Source: Ecdyonurus torrentis
Lineage: Eukaryota > Arthropoda > Insecta > Ephemeroptera > Heptageniidae
DNA length: 64,000 bases
Direction of reading: 5' to 3'
Assembly (NCBI GenBank): GCA_949318235.1
Contig: OX439136.1
Location: forward strand, 6,936,478 to 7,000,477
In this document: positions 1 to 17,076 of the stretch, piece after piece
How positions within the stretch are numbered: the stretch's first letter is position 1
Layout: each line of letters opens with the position of its first letter
Made by a program: the position numbers and the translations under genes
The notes under the pieces: model-generated
What the model was told of the DNA's origin: nothing
Seen by the model: only the letters and a program-made list of their open reading frames with translations
The model's database searches: none

Positions 1-69
1 AAAAAATTATTTTTCAAAAACACAGTTATTTTGTCCAAGAACTTAATTTGGACGCCCTAAACGTATATA

Positions 70-270
70 ATCCAATTTTCAGCTTATGCAACTCGCAAAA
101 CTTTTTCTATTGATTGTGAACAATCTTTACGTCAGAAATGTTCAAAATTTGTTCATTTTGCCTACTTTATACAATTTCTTTCACGCTCTCTTGCGGGGTT
201 ACATTTGAGTAATAGTAAAAATAGAAAATGCTTTTGGGTGTCCCATTTTGTGTTTAATGAGTTAAAAGGA
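70..270 (+). mobile_element. Decayed family A MITE fragment
   Basis: This stretch aligns by eye with the middle and 3-prime part of the TTAA-flanked family A elements. Shared landmarks are TTATGCAACTCGC, a degenerate ACGTCAGAAATG, CACGCTCTCTTGCGGGG and a final CCCATTTTGTGTTTA. Both outer TIRs are missing or unrecognisable, so this is an old truncated copy. No coding content is seen. Confidence 0.6.
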
Positions 271-1185
271 CAGGTTGTCAAGTCTGGACCTGGACGGTCA
301 CTTTAAAATGATCATTTGCCATACTATCGTCATAATTGGAAATAGTATTCTTTATAGAGTGTATATAGGCTAATGCTTTCTGAGTTTGCCTTTGTTACTG
401 TGAAAGAGTCCTTTCAAATACCCAGCATTAGAAAAAAAACAATAATAGCAACAACAACAACAACAACAAAATCCTAAAATAATTAAGGATATGTTTTTGA
501 ATACAACTTTAAGAAAGTAAAAAGTAATATGAAAATTATTTGTGTTGAAAAATGATTTAATTTAACATAAAATTAATAGTTAAAATCATAATATTCTCAA
601 TGGAAATTCTATTGTGAACCAACAGGTAATTTCCTATAAAGTGCAAAGATTTAGTAAATTTCTTCAAATGTATTTCATTCGACATGTAAGGTTGATTTCT
701 ATATGGTTTCTGTACCTTTTACACAAGGCTGGTGTTGGGCTAGTTTAAAGATTGTGGTCACTGTTCTGAAGTCAAACTAGTTACTTATAGTGGTCTATTT
801 TTATTTTTTTGTTAAATATTGTTAATAGTAATAATTATAAAAAAAAAAAAATCATAAATTAAGTAATGGTCTTTATTCAAAATTTAATAAAGCATATTAA
901 AGTATAGTAAAAAAAAAAAAAAAAAAAAAAAAAAGAAAGAAAAAAAAGAAAGAAAAAAAGAAAAGAAAAAAGAAAGAAAGAAAAGAGAAGAAAGAAAGGC
1001 TGAAAACATAAGTCCCAAATTTATACCTTCACGCACCTAAAAACAACAAGTTCATATGCTAATTAATTAAAACAAGAAAAATACTTATACTCTCTATTTT
1101 CTGTGACAAACTGAGGTTTTAAGGATACACTTGGTTGCGTCCATTTTACGCTTACTGTCTTTTGTCATCCGCCGAATACATTCCA

Positions 1186-1188
<3 letters not shown>
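271..1188. other. AT-rich non-coding interval
   Basis: No gene is visible. It holds a short (CAA)n run near 449-470, several A homopolymers, and an A/G-only polypurine tract at about 909-998 made of A28 followed by GAAA and GAAAA units. The polypurine tract could be a decayed poly(A) tail, but nothing recognisable precedes it. Confidence 0.6.

Positions 1189-1281
<93 letters not shown>
1189..1281. repeat. (AT)n microsatellite
   Basis: Uninterrupted TA dinucleotide run of about 93 bp. It creates spurious Tyr/Ile open frames on both strands. Confidence 0.97.
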
Positions 1282-1283
<2 letters not shown>

Positions 1284-1332
1284 CTGCTTGCAAACCATAC
1301 AATACAATAGCTTTTCAATTTTCTGATTGGAT

Positions 1333-1338
<6 letters not shown>

Positions 1339-1363
<25 letters not shown>
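1339..1363. repeat. (CT)n microsatellite, short
   Basis: About 12 TC units followed by TGTCTG. Confidence 0.95.
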
Positions 1364-2387
1364 GTCTGTTCAAGTATCTGGAATTAAAATGAGTCTTTTG
1401 ATAAAAAGCGTATTTTGTTATATTGAAATTTTATGACTCTTATATACAATTTGATCTACGTAATTTAAAGTTTGATATATATTTAAAGCACATTATGAAC
1501 AACTATTATAAAATTTCAATGATAGTAATTGTAAATATCAATATAATTTTAAAATGTTCAATAACTATTGTAATAATTTTTTTAAACTTGTTCATTTTTA
1601 TTTAACTTTTGAATTATGTAAAATTTTCAATGTTTTTTTTTTTTTTAAAGTTATATTTAATTTATATACAAATTTTATTTTCAATTATATAGGCACATGG
1701 GAAAATTTTTGAAGTGAAATAGATTTATCAAAATAAATGTATTTATCTTTTTGATTCATTTGTTTCCGTCAAAGGTATGATTTTGTGTTATTATTTTTTA
1801 AAAAATCTATTCTGCCAATTTCCCATTAATTTCAGATGGGTATTTTATTATTAATTGTTTCCATTATTATTATTACAGAAGAAATAGACTAGCCCCTTAT
1901 ATTTAGGCAACTTGTTTTACATCAATGCTGAAAAAGTTGCAGCTATACAAGGATACTTTCAATATTATTTTAATAAAGTAATTTTTCTTAAATTATTTTT
2001 TAATTTTTAAATTTTCATAAATAATTTGTTAATATAATAAAAACTGTAAATGGAAATTAAATTTGATGTTCTCTGAAATGTTATTATTTTTTGGTTATAA
2101 AATTGGATGTATTGTACACATTATTTGCTCTCCAATGCAAGAATGATGCCATTATCGGAACATACTGTAGTACAGTATTTTTTTTGGAGGAGGGGGGGGG
2201 GGAATGTATTGCTTGAAAAGAAAATTCCGGTTTTATTATTTCACCGACGAAAGAGTACATAATATAACACTAGTATGGAGTATATTATGGGCTTTAAATA
2301 ATGTTAAATCTAAAAAATAAAAAAATAAATGATTCCATTCACATTTACATAGCTGAAATTACTATACATACTGTATGTTTAAATATA
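1364..2387. other. AT-rich non-coding interval
   Basis: Nothing gene-like is seen. It has T homopolymers, a G12 run near 2190-2202 and low-complexity TTATTATT stretches. The palindromic string TACTGTAGTACAGTA near 2164 is one of many TACTGTA/TACAGTA occurrences in the window. Confidence 0.55.
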
Positions 2388-2704
2388 TAAGGTGTACTGA
2401 AAACACTTCAATGCCATACTGGAGCAATAAATTACATACTTCAACATAGGACAAACGTCATTTTTGGGTACTTTATTTAGAAATTTAATTGATTTTGTTG
2501 TTCATTACATTACATTACTTTTTTTTTTTTTTTTTTTTTTGCAAATTAAAAAAAAAACTAATTCAACCTGTTGACCGTATCAATTAAGGCTCCCAAAAAT
2601 ATTGCTAACAAAGTATTTTTGAACAATAGCAAAATATGCTATTTTTCCATGTTATTTAGTGCTCAATTATGGCGTCAACTTTTATATGAATGCAACTACC
2701 CTGT
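2388..2704 (+). mobile_element. Family D MITE, diverged copy
   Basis: The left end shares CACTTCAATGCCATACTGGA and AACATAGGACAAACGTCATTT with the family D copies at 57107 and 62805. The right end shares CCCAAAAATATTGC, GTTATTTAGTGCTCAATTATGG and CGTCAACTTTTATATGAATGCA. Total length (about 317 bp) matches the better copies (307-316 bp). A T22 run at about 2519-2540 has expanded inside it. No coding potential. Confidence 0.7.
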
Positions 2705-4599
<1,895 letters not shown>

Positions 4600-5273
4600 C
4601 TGAAATAAGCACGATATTCAAATTTTTATTAAGTAAAATGTAAAATTAAGGTTAAAATTTGTATTGATTTGTTTGTGTACAAAATTTTTATAATATTTAT
4701 GATAATATAATATTTAAAATAATTGAAATATTTATTATATAAAAAATAAACACTTACAAATACGACAGAAGAAAACAAAAGCAAACGTATATTTTCAATA
4801 TGAATCACATGCAGAAAGAAACAATGCATATTCTATATTATTTTATTGAATAACTTATTATTTACTTTGCATAATAAAATAAATTATATAAAAAGTGAAA
4901 ATCACGTTCTTTTTTTCGATAAAAAAAAAAGACTTTCATTTTTGGTTCTTCCAGTCGATTTAACTTTAAGAATTTTAAATCTTGTGTGAATATATATTTT
5001 TTTCTTTTTCCTATATACAAAAAGAAGAGTATTTGGATTGATAGATCGTAGAAACGAGACTTTAGTAAAGAATGAAATGGTATCACGTACTCTTCACTCT
5101 ATAAAGTAACCGTGTATGTTATGTAACTACAAAAATATATACCAAAGAAGCTATAAAAATAGAGGTAACCTTATAGTTTTGAATATTTAAAGTACTGTAC
5201 GTTCTTTAAAGTCTATTTTTCCAGATCTTATATAATGATAGAACTAAACACTATAAAGGCTTGTACAGCGCTG

Positions 5274-5387
5274 GTCAAAAGTTCCCGAACGATTTGCATA
5301 GGCAACCCGCCAGTACACAATGTTATCTTTATGAGAAAACGCAGCGGTCGCCGCTGCCCCGTTCGGAAACTTTTGGCCAGAGCTGTA
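5274..5387. mobile_element. Small palindromic TA-flanked MITE (mariner-like ends)
   Basis: A 114-bp GC-richer palindrome in AT-rich DNA. The left arm reads TACAGCGCTGGTCAAAAGTT and the right arm, reverse-complemented, TACAGCTCTGGCCAAAAGTT. Homology continues through CCGAACG. The ends are TA followed by CAG, the usual arrangement for Tc1/mariner-derived MITEs (family knowledge). The core holds CGCAGCGGTCGCCGCTG. It is non-coding; chance frames across it also read into the adjacent poly(T). Confidence 0.75.
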
Positions 5388-5403
5388 CAATTGATATTGT
5401 TTG

Positions 5404-5404
<1 letters not shown>

Positions 5405-5448
<44 letters not shown>
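5405..5448. repeat. Poly(T) tract, 44 bp
   Basis: Uninterrupted T44, 17 bp downstream of the palindromic MITE. No SINE or LINE body was recognised next to it. Confidence 0.95.
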
Positions 5449-5451
<3 letters not shown>

Positions 5452-7245
5452 CTTATCAATTTTGCAAGTACTTTAATTGATTATAATTACCGTATTATTG
5501 TAACATATTGCAGTACAAATAATTGATATGTATGTGTGTTGATTAAAAAGTGTACCATGGACAGTATGAAAAAAAAAAAAAAAAACTTATCCAGTCAAAC
5601 CATAAGCCGTATAATTATAGATTTTTTTTTTATTATTTATTATCTGATATTATTATTATAATGTGTAAGTTTAATATTACTATAAAATTTTGACTCTATA
5701 TACTCTATTTGCTCAAAATGCAAATCTAGATTTTTCTTCTTTCAAAAGATTTCAAAGTATTGCACCTGAAAGAAAGGAAAAAATCTATATACATCATATT
5801 TACAAAAGTATTGAAAGTGGCTCTTTAAAAAAGAATACTGTTATCTGTAAAGATAATAAATAAGCTTGTAAACAAATAAGCAAACTGAACATTTTATAAA
5901 TTCGATATCTTATTTATAAGTTTACGGTTATCTTGAATAAACCATCGTGAAACCATATAGGCACCCTATGAAAGTAAAAGTGTGCATAATAATGATATGC
6001 GGAGGGCAATGATAATAATTGGAAAAGTTCTTTTTACAGTCCTGTTTACACGAAGCAATATTTTTAATAATTTGATTGCATTCAATTTCTATCTCTTTTT
6101 TTTTTCACTCAAAATTATTCCAAAATGCAAAAATTTTGCTCTATGTGAACACGCCTTCAGTTGAACACGAATAAAAGAAAATATTTATATCATTTTCATA
6201 TTATGCTGTGTAGTAATGTTTTTAATAAAAATTTGCATAATTTATATTATTATAAAAATACTACTGGAATTGGGCTATACCTTAATTATTAATTTTTGTC
6301 CGTGGAATTAAATATGATTGTATTAATACATAAGATTATATTAATAAATAAATTATAATAGAAAAGCTACAAAAAATCTCATTAAAATCGTTGTAAGTAA
6401 GACTCAACAAAAATAACATTATACTCGGACTTTAGCTATAAATAAAAACTCACTAACTTATATATTAAATAGTTCACTATGTTACCTGTATTAAATATGC
6501 ACCCTAGATTTTTTTTTTATAAAACTTATACGAAGTCTTTACAATACATTTAGGTTGACATACAAGATGGGGGTATATACATACACATATAAATATATAA
6601 GGGGTGGTCTTTTCTTTGACAACAACTGAACAGTAGGATGCGCGCGGACACACATACACAACATATAACTCTCAATACATAAAATTGAAGGGGACGATAC
6701 TGTACCACCATAATAGTAGCCTGCTTTATGGACCGGACAAAAAAAATCGTCCTTTTATATATTTTGTCAACAATATATATATATACCATACTCTTATGCA
6801 TAGCAAGGTCCCTATTTTAACATCTGTTCATATATTTTGAATAGAAAAATTTATTTTTAAATGTGGTTTTTATACTTATGTTTAAGCATGGCTTAACATA
6901 ATATTTATCTATATAAATATTTTTGTAGAATTAAATATAAATTTATGATATTATTGAATAATATTTCACCATAAAAATTATTATTATATTTTTTTATTTA
7001 CTTTTTGGCTTTTGCTCTTTTTGTCAATAGTTATTGCAGATTTTGGTTACTTTTGAATGGTATGTTGACTTTTATTATAAAGGTGTTATTATTTGCCTTT
7101 TTTATGTGTGGTTATTGATATTATTAATGTATTATCTCCTTTTTTTTTTTTTTTTTTTTTTTTTTTGTAAGGGATAAAGTTTGTGAAGAATATTTTGGGT
7201 AAAAAGACCAGCAAAGTTAAATGGCTACCAGTTTTGCATCTATAG
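5449..7245. other. AT-rich non-coding interval
   Basis: No gene or repeated element is recognised. It contains scattered T/A homopolymers (poly(T) near 7140-7166) and one slightly GC-richer patch near 6600-6700 with GGATGCGCGCGGACAC. The 83-codon minus-strand frame there has no recognisable domain. Confidence 0.5.
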
Positions 7246-7551
7246 TTGAAGGGAAAGTTCAGGGGTTACAACATGGCTTTTTTAATGTTAGATAATCAGA
7301 CTAAGTGTTCATTGACTCACATATGATGCCCCAAAGCCCAAAGGCCTTCCGTAGCCTCGTGATAGCCCCTCAAACTTGCACTTATCCTGCGAGATATGCA
7401 ACCCGCTGTATCTATGACGTAAAAGATACGGGACAGGTTTTGAGGGGCTCGGAAGGACTTTGGGTCATGCCATCATATAAGTTTATGAACAGTTCATCTC
7501 ATTATCTAACATTTGAAAAGACATATTGTAACCCTTGAACTTCCTCTTTAA
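7246..7551. mobile_element. Long-arm foldback MITE, TTAA-flanked
   Basis: Two arms of about 130 bp are imperfect reverse complements. The left arm carries AAAGTTCAGGGGTTACAACA, AATGTTAGATAATCAGA and CCTTCCGTAGCC; the right arm, reverse-complemented, carries GAAGTTCAAGGGTTACAATA, AATGTTAGATAATGAGA and CCTTCCGAGCC. The right end is TTAA and the left is TTGA, which I read as a mutated TTAA target duplication. The spacer includes GCAACCCGCTGTATCTATGACG. The 77-codon frame inside is a by-product of the arms. Confidence 0.85.
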
Positions 7552-7668
7552 GATGAAACTTATAACTTTTGTTAATAAGGCAAATATTTGTATACAATAG
7601 AAGAGGATTCAATAAGCTATTGGGCTTTAAACTTTTATTATAATGAAAATAATTTGTATTTTTGTTAC

Positions 7669-7701
<33 letters not shown>

Positions 7702-7957
7702 AAAAAAAAGTTTCTTAAACGTTCTTAAAAAAAAAAATTAACTAAAATTTAGTAAAATATTGCTTTTATTGCTAAAAAAAATTAATAACAGAGAAAATTA
7801 GTTAATGCAACTATGGTTATATTTAGCTTATATAAATTGATAACCGCATACTTCATACGGTAATTATTAATCAAATTAGAATTAATGATGTGTTCATTAA
7901 TATCTAACAAGCATAAATTACTGTTCCATAATATATTAATAGTAGCTTTATTTAATT
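7552..7957. other. AT-rich non-coding interval with poly(T)
   Basis: Contains poly(T) at about 7670-7694, an A9 run soon after it, and AT-rich sequence. Nothing else is supported. Confidence 0.5.
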
Positions 7958-8253
7958 ATAGACCCCTTTCACATCCTTGCGCTTTGTCGCCATGTTTGTG
8001 GTACCTAATGTATTGCCCAGTATAGGGGAAACATCATTATTCCTAATTTTTCACTTAATAAGAGTTTATTTCAACTGAACGAATTTTTCTCATAATCTTC
8101 AAGCTTATTAGGAGCTAGAAATAAGTCTTTGATTGAGGTTTGAAGCTTCTTTTGCTACTAAACAAAAAACAAAATGATGTTTTTCCTATGCTGGCCTATG
8201 TATTCATAACCAGCAAAATGGCGGCTCTTAAATATGAGTGCAACCGGTCTATA
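7958..8253. mobile_element. Family E TIR element (MITE-like)
   Basis: The ends are inverted: left ATAGACCCCTTTCACATCC leads into CGCCATGTTTG, and the right end reverse-complemented reads ATAGACCGGTTGCACTCAT leading into CGCCATTTTGCTG. Length (about 296 bp) and end structure resemble family D, whose right end also finishes with a GGCG...ATGAATG...AGACC block. No second intact copy is in the window, although CCTTCACATCCTTG near 19112 echoes the left end. Confidence 0.55.
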
Positions 8254-8628
8254 TGCATACAAAACCTTCACACAAAAAATCAATCAAGTGTATGCTAAAA
8301 TGTTTAAGTTGAAAAATAATTTTAGTTTTTTATTACTTTTTAATTGCTCGTATATTATAATTAACAAATTTAAGTATTATTTAAAATGTTTTATATAATT
8401 TCGCATTTAAAGAAAAGAGAAAGAGCATGATAATAATTTTAAATATTATGTTTATTATTTCTGCTTTTATTACTATGCTATGTTATGTAACTTATATTTT
8501 CTTTTGCTTTTGACAACTAAAAAAAAAAAAAAAAAAAATGCTTCAATTTCCTCTCTAACTGTAAATCTCCCTTGAACTAAGCACACTAATTGCAAAAGTA
8601 AATGGCCATGCCAATTACTGATGTGTAC

Positions 8629-8633
<5 letters not shown>

Positions 8634-8721
<88 letters not shown>
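8634..8721. repeat. (AT)n microsatellite
   Basis: About 85 bp of TA repeat. Confidence 0.97.
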
Positions 8722-8722
<1 letters not shown>

Positions 8723-9456
8723 GAAGTCTAATCCTTATGTCTCATTAACGAAGGATTAAGTCCACTATTGACAAGGGACACTTTGTCTTTTTGAGACCTT
8801 TGTCTTTCTTTTAGAGACAAAAGATTTCAAATTAGGAAAGTGTCTTTTAATCTCTATAGCTTTACTATTTTAGTACAAAGAAATAATGTTACAAAATAAA
8901 TTTTTGGCTTCAACTAGTCCAAGATTTAAAGGCTCTATAAGGTATCCTTAACGGAGTAAGCTTAATAAAGACTATAATAACATGGAATAAAAATTATTTT
9001 CCTCAATTTTAACTGATTTTAAGTTACTTTATAGAATTAAGAAAACAGTGAATTTAATAATTGCAAATCTTTAATAAATGGGTATTTTTGTAGACTTATA
9101 TCAATTATAATAATCTTCAGAAAGAAAAAAAATGCAATAATATAAAAAAAAAAAAAAAAAAAAATTGCGCCACATTTTTGATATCTTATTCCATTGGCTG
9201 GCACTCGTTCATACGTTCTAAATACTTTTTGAGTTGTGCTTATATATTTGTACTTAATAGTGATGTGCATTTTAAGTGATTTTTTAGAGCTTTTCAAGCA
9301 AGCGATTTAAAAACCTAAATTTATAATCCTTCGTTGTAAGCCCCATAATAGGTGGGCCATAAAAAAGCATACAATAAGAATAAACCCATATGCCAGTGAT
9401 CAATATAATAACAATATACCATGCCAATAATTTTCTATAAAGTTGGCTATAAAGTT
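8722..9456. other. AT-rich non-coding interval
   Basis: Mostly featureless. Near 8790-8822, TTTGAGACCTTTGTCT and AGAGACAAAAG are partly complementary and could form a small hairpin. There is a poly(A) run near 9144-9164. No gene. Confidence 0.45.
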
Positions 9457-9562
9457 GCAAACAAACAAACAAACATGCAAAAAAACAAGACATGCAAACA
9501 AACAAATAAACAAATATACAAAAACCAACATGCAAACAAACAGACAGGCAAAACAGACAATC
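9457..9562. repeat. Degenerate (AAAC)n microsatellite
   Basis: Imperfect AAAC/CAAA array broken by CATGCAAA units, which recur several times and hint at a secondary longer period. Confidence 0.8.
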
Positions 9563-10432
9563 TTAAAGCAATCATTAAATGACATTAAATTTTTGAATTT
9601 GCAGAGAAATAAACAAATAAATCATGTATAATTTGAACTTAAAATTATATTTTATTGTCCAATTAAAATTTGATTTATTATCATTTTAAAACTTAATTAT
9701 TTTACAGCACAAGTATAGGAAAAAAAGTATTAATTTTATTTTCAATATAATATATAATAATAAATAATGCACATAAAATATTAATAAATAAAAATTTATT
9801 GCAATAAAAAGATATGCTTCCGTTTATAAAATCATGCATTCACACCAATAGAATATTATTTAAATTTTATTATATAGCTATTTCAATATTATGCATTTTT
9901 TTTTCCTGATTTTAATAGCCTCCCATTTAATGACAGTATTGTCTAAATCAATTTAACTTTATATAAAAATATTTAAATATATAAAATTTATGAATTTAAT
10001 ATAATAAAATAAATTTTATATATAGAATACCATTGTCATACCCCGTTTATTATATGTAAAAATACGCGCAGGAGCAAGACATTTAATTTTCAAAGCAATA
10101 AATAAAATACAAAAAAAGTGATGGTAGTTTTCCAAACAATAGGATGTTAAATAACAATAGGATATGTTGTGAATTTTACATTATTTTAATTATGTAAAAT
10201 ATAAAAGGGTCGGTTTATCCATTTTACTATAAAATAAAATATATCCCCTCAACACCCTTTAACTTTTCAATACAGAAAATATAGAAAGTCCTTTCTATAT
10301 ATTGCCCGCTTTTAGCGAAGGGAAATAAAATGAATATTACTTATATAGCATATAGTTTTCATTATAATATTTTCTACAGCACTTGATAATTTTCATTGTG
10401 ATATTAATTTTTTTTGCGTTAATTATTCTTCC

Positions 10433-10434
<2 letters not shown>

Positions 10435-10483
<49 letters not shown>
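10435..10483. repeat. (CT)n microsatellite
   Basis: About 24 uninterrupted CT units. Confidence 0.97.
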
Positions 10484-10486
<3 letters not shown>

Positions 10487-10513
10487 CTTAAATAAGTCAT
10501 AATCTGAATTTTT

Positions 10514-10820
10514 TTAAGGGTCTATGCATTCATGTTAAAGTCAACGCCATGTTGGATAACTCGATAAATGGGTGGCATAGGAAATAAAATCATTTTGCCA
10601 GTTTAAAAACACTGCAATATTTTTGAAAGCATTGATGCTGTAAATATGTTGAATTAGTATCTCAAGTATGTGAGAAAAATTACAAATAACAAAAAATTAA
10701 CCGATTTCCCAAAGAAAATGGGCTTAAATGAAGTTTGTCCTATGCTGAGCAATGTTATGCACTACTCCAGTATGGCCTCCAAGCGCAATAAATATGACGT
10801 CATCCGCATTGCACCCTTAT
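10514..10820 (-). mobile_element. Family D MITE, full-length copy (minus)
   Basis: It begins TTAAGGGTCTATGCATTCAT and ends TGCACCCTTATA, giving TIRs of the form TTAAGGGT / TATAAGGGT. Reverse-complemented, it aligns end to end with the copies at 57107 and 62805: TGACGTCATATT, GCGCTTGGAGGCCATACTGG, AACATTGCTCAGCATAGGAC, TTTTGCCAGTT and the final TCAACTTTAACATGAATGCAT. It is non-coding, with a palindromic CRE near its 5-prime end. Confidence 0.88.

Positions 10821-13135
<2,315 letters not shown>

Positions 13136-13212
<77 letters not shown>
13136..13212. repeat. (GA)n microsatellite
   Basis: About 38 uninterrupted GA units. Confidence 0.97.
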
Positions 13213-13214
<2 letters not shown>

Positions 13215-13966
13215 ATAAATTTTAGGCAGTGATGAATGTAAAAAGATTTCCAAAAATAGTTTAAATTATTTCTAGTGATATTTAATCAGTTATAGGATAT
13301 ATAGAGCTTTCATCATCTTTTAGGAATAAAACCATAGTAAGTATAATCATAAATATAACAAAACCTATTGTTGCCATTTTTTGGTCAAATACATAAAAAG
13401 TTCTAAACCTATTGTACTTGTATATTTCTTATACGTAACAAGCGTAAGAAGAAAAAAAAATCAATTTTTGGTTAACAAAAGACTAGTATTTTATCACTAA
13501 ACAAAGTATATCATATACCCAAAACTTTTTTTTTTCGATAACCAATAATAATTTAACTTTGACATAACATAAGGTTCATATTTCTATTACATTAGATTGA
13601 AATTTCAACTCAAAGAAAAAAATGTATTATATATTATAATATATAAAAAGTATCTGACATATTACATCATTTCTCATGCTCGCTTTAAGAATTACAACTT
13701 TAACCCGAATAAATTGCAAACAATATTTATATATAATATATATATATAAGAAGAAAAAAAAAATTATATTGACATGCGATGATAAATATTATCTTGTCAT
13801 GCCTTTAACATAGTATTTCTTCTTCTTTTTTACTTGAATTATGATATTATTCATATTACTTTTTTTATATATTTATAAATTGAAATATTAGAAAAGTTCT
13901 TGTTAAAGTATATTATGTTAATAGTTATTATTTTTTATTGTATTTTGGTAAAATTGAATTGTATTT
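13213..13966. other. AT-rich non-coding interval
   Basis: Nothing beyond AT-rich sequence with short palindromic TATAT runs (for example near 13620-13650 and 13725-13750). Confidence 0.45.
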
Positions 13967-13982
13967 ACGAGTACGAGTACGA

Positions 13983-14050
<68 letters not shown>
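13967..14050. repeat. (ACGAGT)3 passing into (GA)n
   Basis: Three copies of the hexamer ACGAGT run directly into a GA array of about 60 bp, which suggests the hexamer and dinucleotide arrays share an origin. Confidence 0.9.
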
Positions 14051-14349
14051 TTAAAATTTATATATAAATAATAAAATTCTATAGTTAAAAGTATAACATT
14101 GTTAAATAAAAAAATTGATACCTTTTTTATATATATAACAAGAATATAATATAATGATTCATGTCTGTAACTCGAGAATTATTCGCAAATTTGATTATTC
14201 GAACGTAATAATTATAATAAGTTATCAATAAAAAATAGCAGCAAAATGTAACAAATACGCCAATTACAGATATGAATTTCGTCTAGATCATCGCTTGTTG
14301 TAACAAACTTAATGAAGGGTCAATAAAATTTCTTATTTCTTAAATTTGA

Positions 14350-14693
14350 AAAAGGAGTAGGGGACCGACGTCGGCCATTAGACTCAAACTTTTCTCGTCA
14401 AAAAAATCTGAAATTTTGCACAATGATATTTCAGACAATTTCAAATATATAAAAAATTTGGGGGGTCACCGTGCAAATAAGTTTTATATCATTTTTTGAA
14501 ATTTTAAGCCCATAAGGCCCAATGTTAATTTCAATATATATTTTTTTTCATTTTTTTGGGACGGTCAAACATCATTAAATTTTTATCACGGCTAGGTGTG
14601 ATCCTTAGCTATAAAATGACACCCAATTTAGACCCAAAACATATAATGCACTTCTATTTTTTGAGATATAAGGTCGGTACCCTACTCCCTTAA
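14350..14693 (+). mobile_element. Family B MITE, copy 1
   Basis: About 344 bp, about 90% similar by eye to the copy at 51274. The left TIR is GGAGTAGGGGACCGACG; the right end, reverse-complemented, is TTAAGGGAGTAGGGTACCGA. The right TTAA is intact and the left is mutated to AAAA. Internal landmarks are ATTTTGCACAATGATA, GGGGGGTCACCGTGCAAAT and TATCACGGCTAG. It is non-coding and distantly related to family C. Confidence 0.92.
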
Positions 14694-17076
14694 ATTTGAC
14701 GTTACAGCAAAATATTATTATATTGAGTGATCTTGTTGTAAAAGAAAAAAAATTGTAAGTGGTGCTTTACTTTTTTATATTAAAAAGTAACTTTGCTGTA
14801 CAACAAATTTCAGCCAACATATAGCTGATCTCTTTTTAGCGTACAATTCAGTCATAAAACAATTCCTTAAATATCTTAGAAACACTAAGATAAAATGGTA
14901 ACTTATAATTAAATTTATTCTTAGCATTTATATTATATAGAACCAAAAAAGTAAACTACTTTTATCATATTTGTTACATTTTTTTTAACGTTGTTATTTT
15001 AATGCTTATAAAAGTCAACTTGAATCTTAAATTTAAGCCTATTTCATATTTTACTTTTTATTTTTATAACTTTTATTATGATTTTTTGTAAAGTTATATT
15101 TAATTTGTATTTGTACTGTATATTTAGTGTATTTACACATATATACGAATAGTTGTATACGCGTGCGTTTACAAATACCTTCAAACAAACAGAAGTCTTA
15201 TATTTTATTTTGGGGCAGTTTGTTTATTAAAAAAAAAAAAAAAAAAAGTATAAACTTACAAAAAATACTATGCAAAAAACCTTGAACTTTCATTTCGAGT
15301 TCAAATTTTAACTCACGAAAAAAAATATATTTACTAAATATAAATGCATAAAAAGTCATGCATACAAAATAAATGTATATACCTTTCTTTGAAATAACAA
15401 AACGAATTCCCATTTAAAATTATTTATACAACCCTTTATACGTATTGTCCTATTTCTAGAAAGAGCTCGGGTTAAAGTATGCTAAAAGGTTATATACGTT
15501 ATTATATGTGAAAAATTAGCACCTTGAGTTTTATCGGGTTATTGAACTAATACCACAATTGTGCGTCTTATAATTTTGACAAAGCGCAACATACAAAATT
15601 CGTAAGCATAATAAGGATTAGATACGCATGTATATACTTAAAGAAAAAAACACAGTTATAAACCCTTCACTTACTAACCGTATGAGAAAGAAGAAAAAGT
15701 AGAGTATTGTTGTTTAGAAAAAGTCATAAAACGGTCACTAAAGAAAGAAGAGGCATTTTTGTCAAGGGCGCAAAAAGTCGTCGAACTTTCGCATTTTTTT
15801 TTTTATTATTATTTTTTATTTGTGTGTCAAGTGCTTGGTTGTAAATTTTATATGTCTCATTTTTGTGTGTTTCCCGTGAGAGATGTAACTAAATAAATTA
15901 TTTAGACTGTATTTAGAAATGTTCACTGAAATCAAATTAGAACTATTATTTGTACCAAAAAATGTATAGTTTATCAGATTTATATAGATTGAAGTGTCAA
16001 TTTATTATTGATCCTTCGAATTTTATTTCATGAATAAATTTGATTCAAAAATATTCTGTAATTAGACGCAAAAAAAATAATAAATAAATAAAAAAAAAAA
16101 AAGTATATATACAATACAGGTATTTGAAGCTATTTTTATTAAGCTCATTCTCTAAATAAATATATAGATTCATGTTACTTTAAATTCAAGAAAGAATATG
16201 ACTTACTAATTCAATAATTATTTGAGTAATATTTAGAAAAAGAACATTCTAATTATAACAATAATAATAAAACGGTCTTAATGGAGAAACGTAGCAGTTA
16301 GAGCACGCTTAAATTAAATATTATATTAATTAAAATGACACTTTTACGAGTGTTTCTCTTCATTCATAAGAAAATGAATTAGTTTGAGAAGTTGAAGAGT
16401 AAAAAGTTTTTTTTTTTTTGGTCACCTGTCAGAATCATCTGCATGCTGCTGCCTCTAGTGATAAAAAATTGAACTAAATTTTTTTCGAGTGCGGAAGAAA
16501 AAGAGTAGAAGAATGTGATATCTCCAGGAATTAAAAAAAATAATCAAAATAATACGAATGAATGCATGACCGGTACAAATTTTTTTAACTATGATTTTTT
16601 TCTCTATTTCAAAATGTATAATGCATTTTTAGCCTAATTTAAGGAATTTTATATTGTTCCTAATTTAATTTGTCACACCCCAAGCAAACCAAAAGTCTTA
16701 ATTACAAAATACAAAACAAATAAAATTTATTTATTTATATAAACATACCATAGTATAGGACTACAAAATAACACCAGTATTTGAAAGGTAAATAACATTA
16801 ATTAAACAATTTTCTAAACGATGAAACATCAACAAACATTTACGTGGATTATAAAATATACACACAAATTTCTATAAGACCGGATCATGTTATTTACTTA
16901 TATATAAAATAAAATATTTGATAAATTATTTGGTATATATATGAAAGAGGCATTTTGAATTAGAAAATTAATTAGATTTTCATTTACATGTACATAACAC
17001 ACCAAAGGTCATGATTAAACTATTGAATTTTAGTGTGGTATTTCAAGTATACACATATAGTGTTATTGTATTGTAT

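Noticed and set aside
7305..7538. 77-codon plus-strand frame
   Set aside because: It lies entirely within the foldback MITE at 7246-7551 and is a product of its GC-richer arms.
9457..9562. CRISPR-like spaced CATGCAAA units
   Set aside because: The units are short, irregular and embedded in an AAAC microsatellite in a eukaryotic context.
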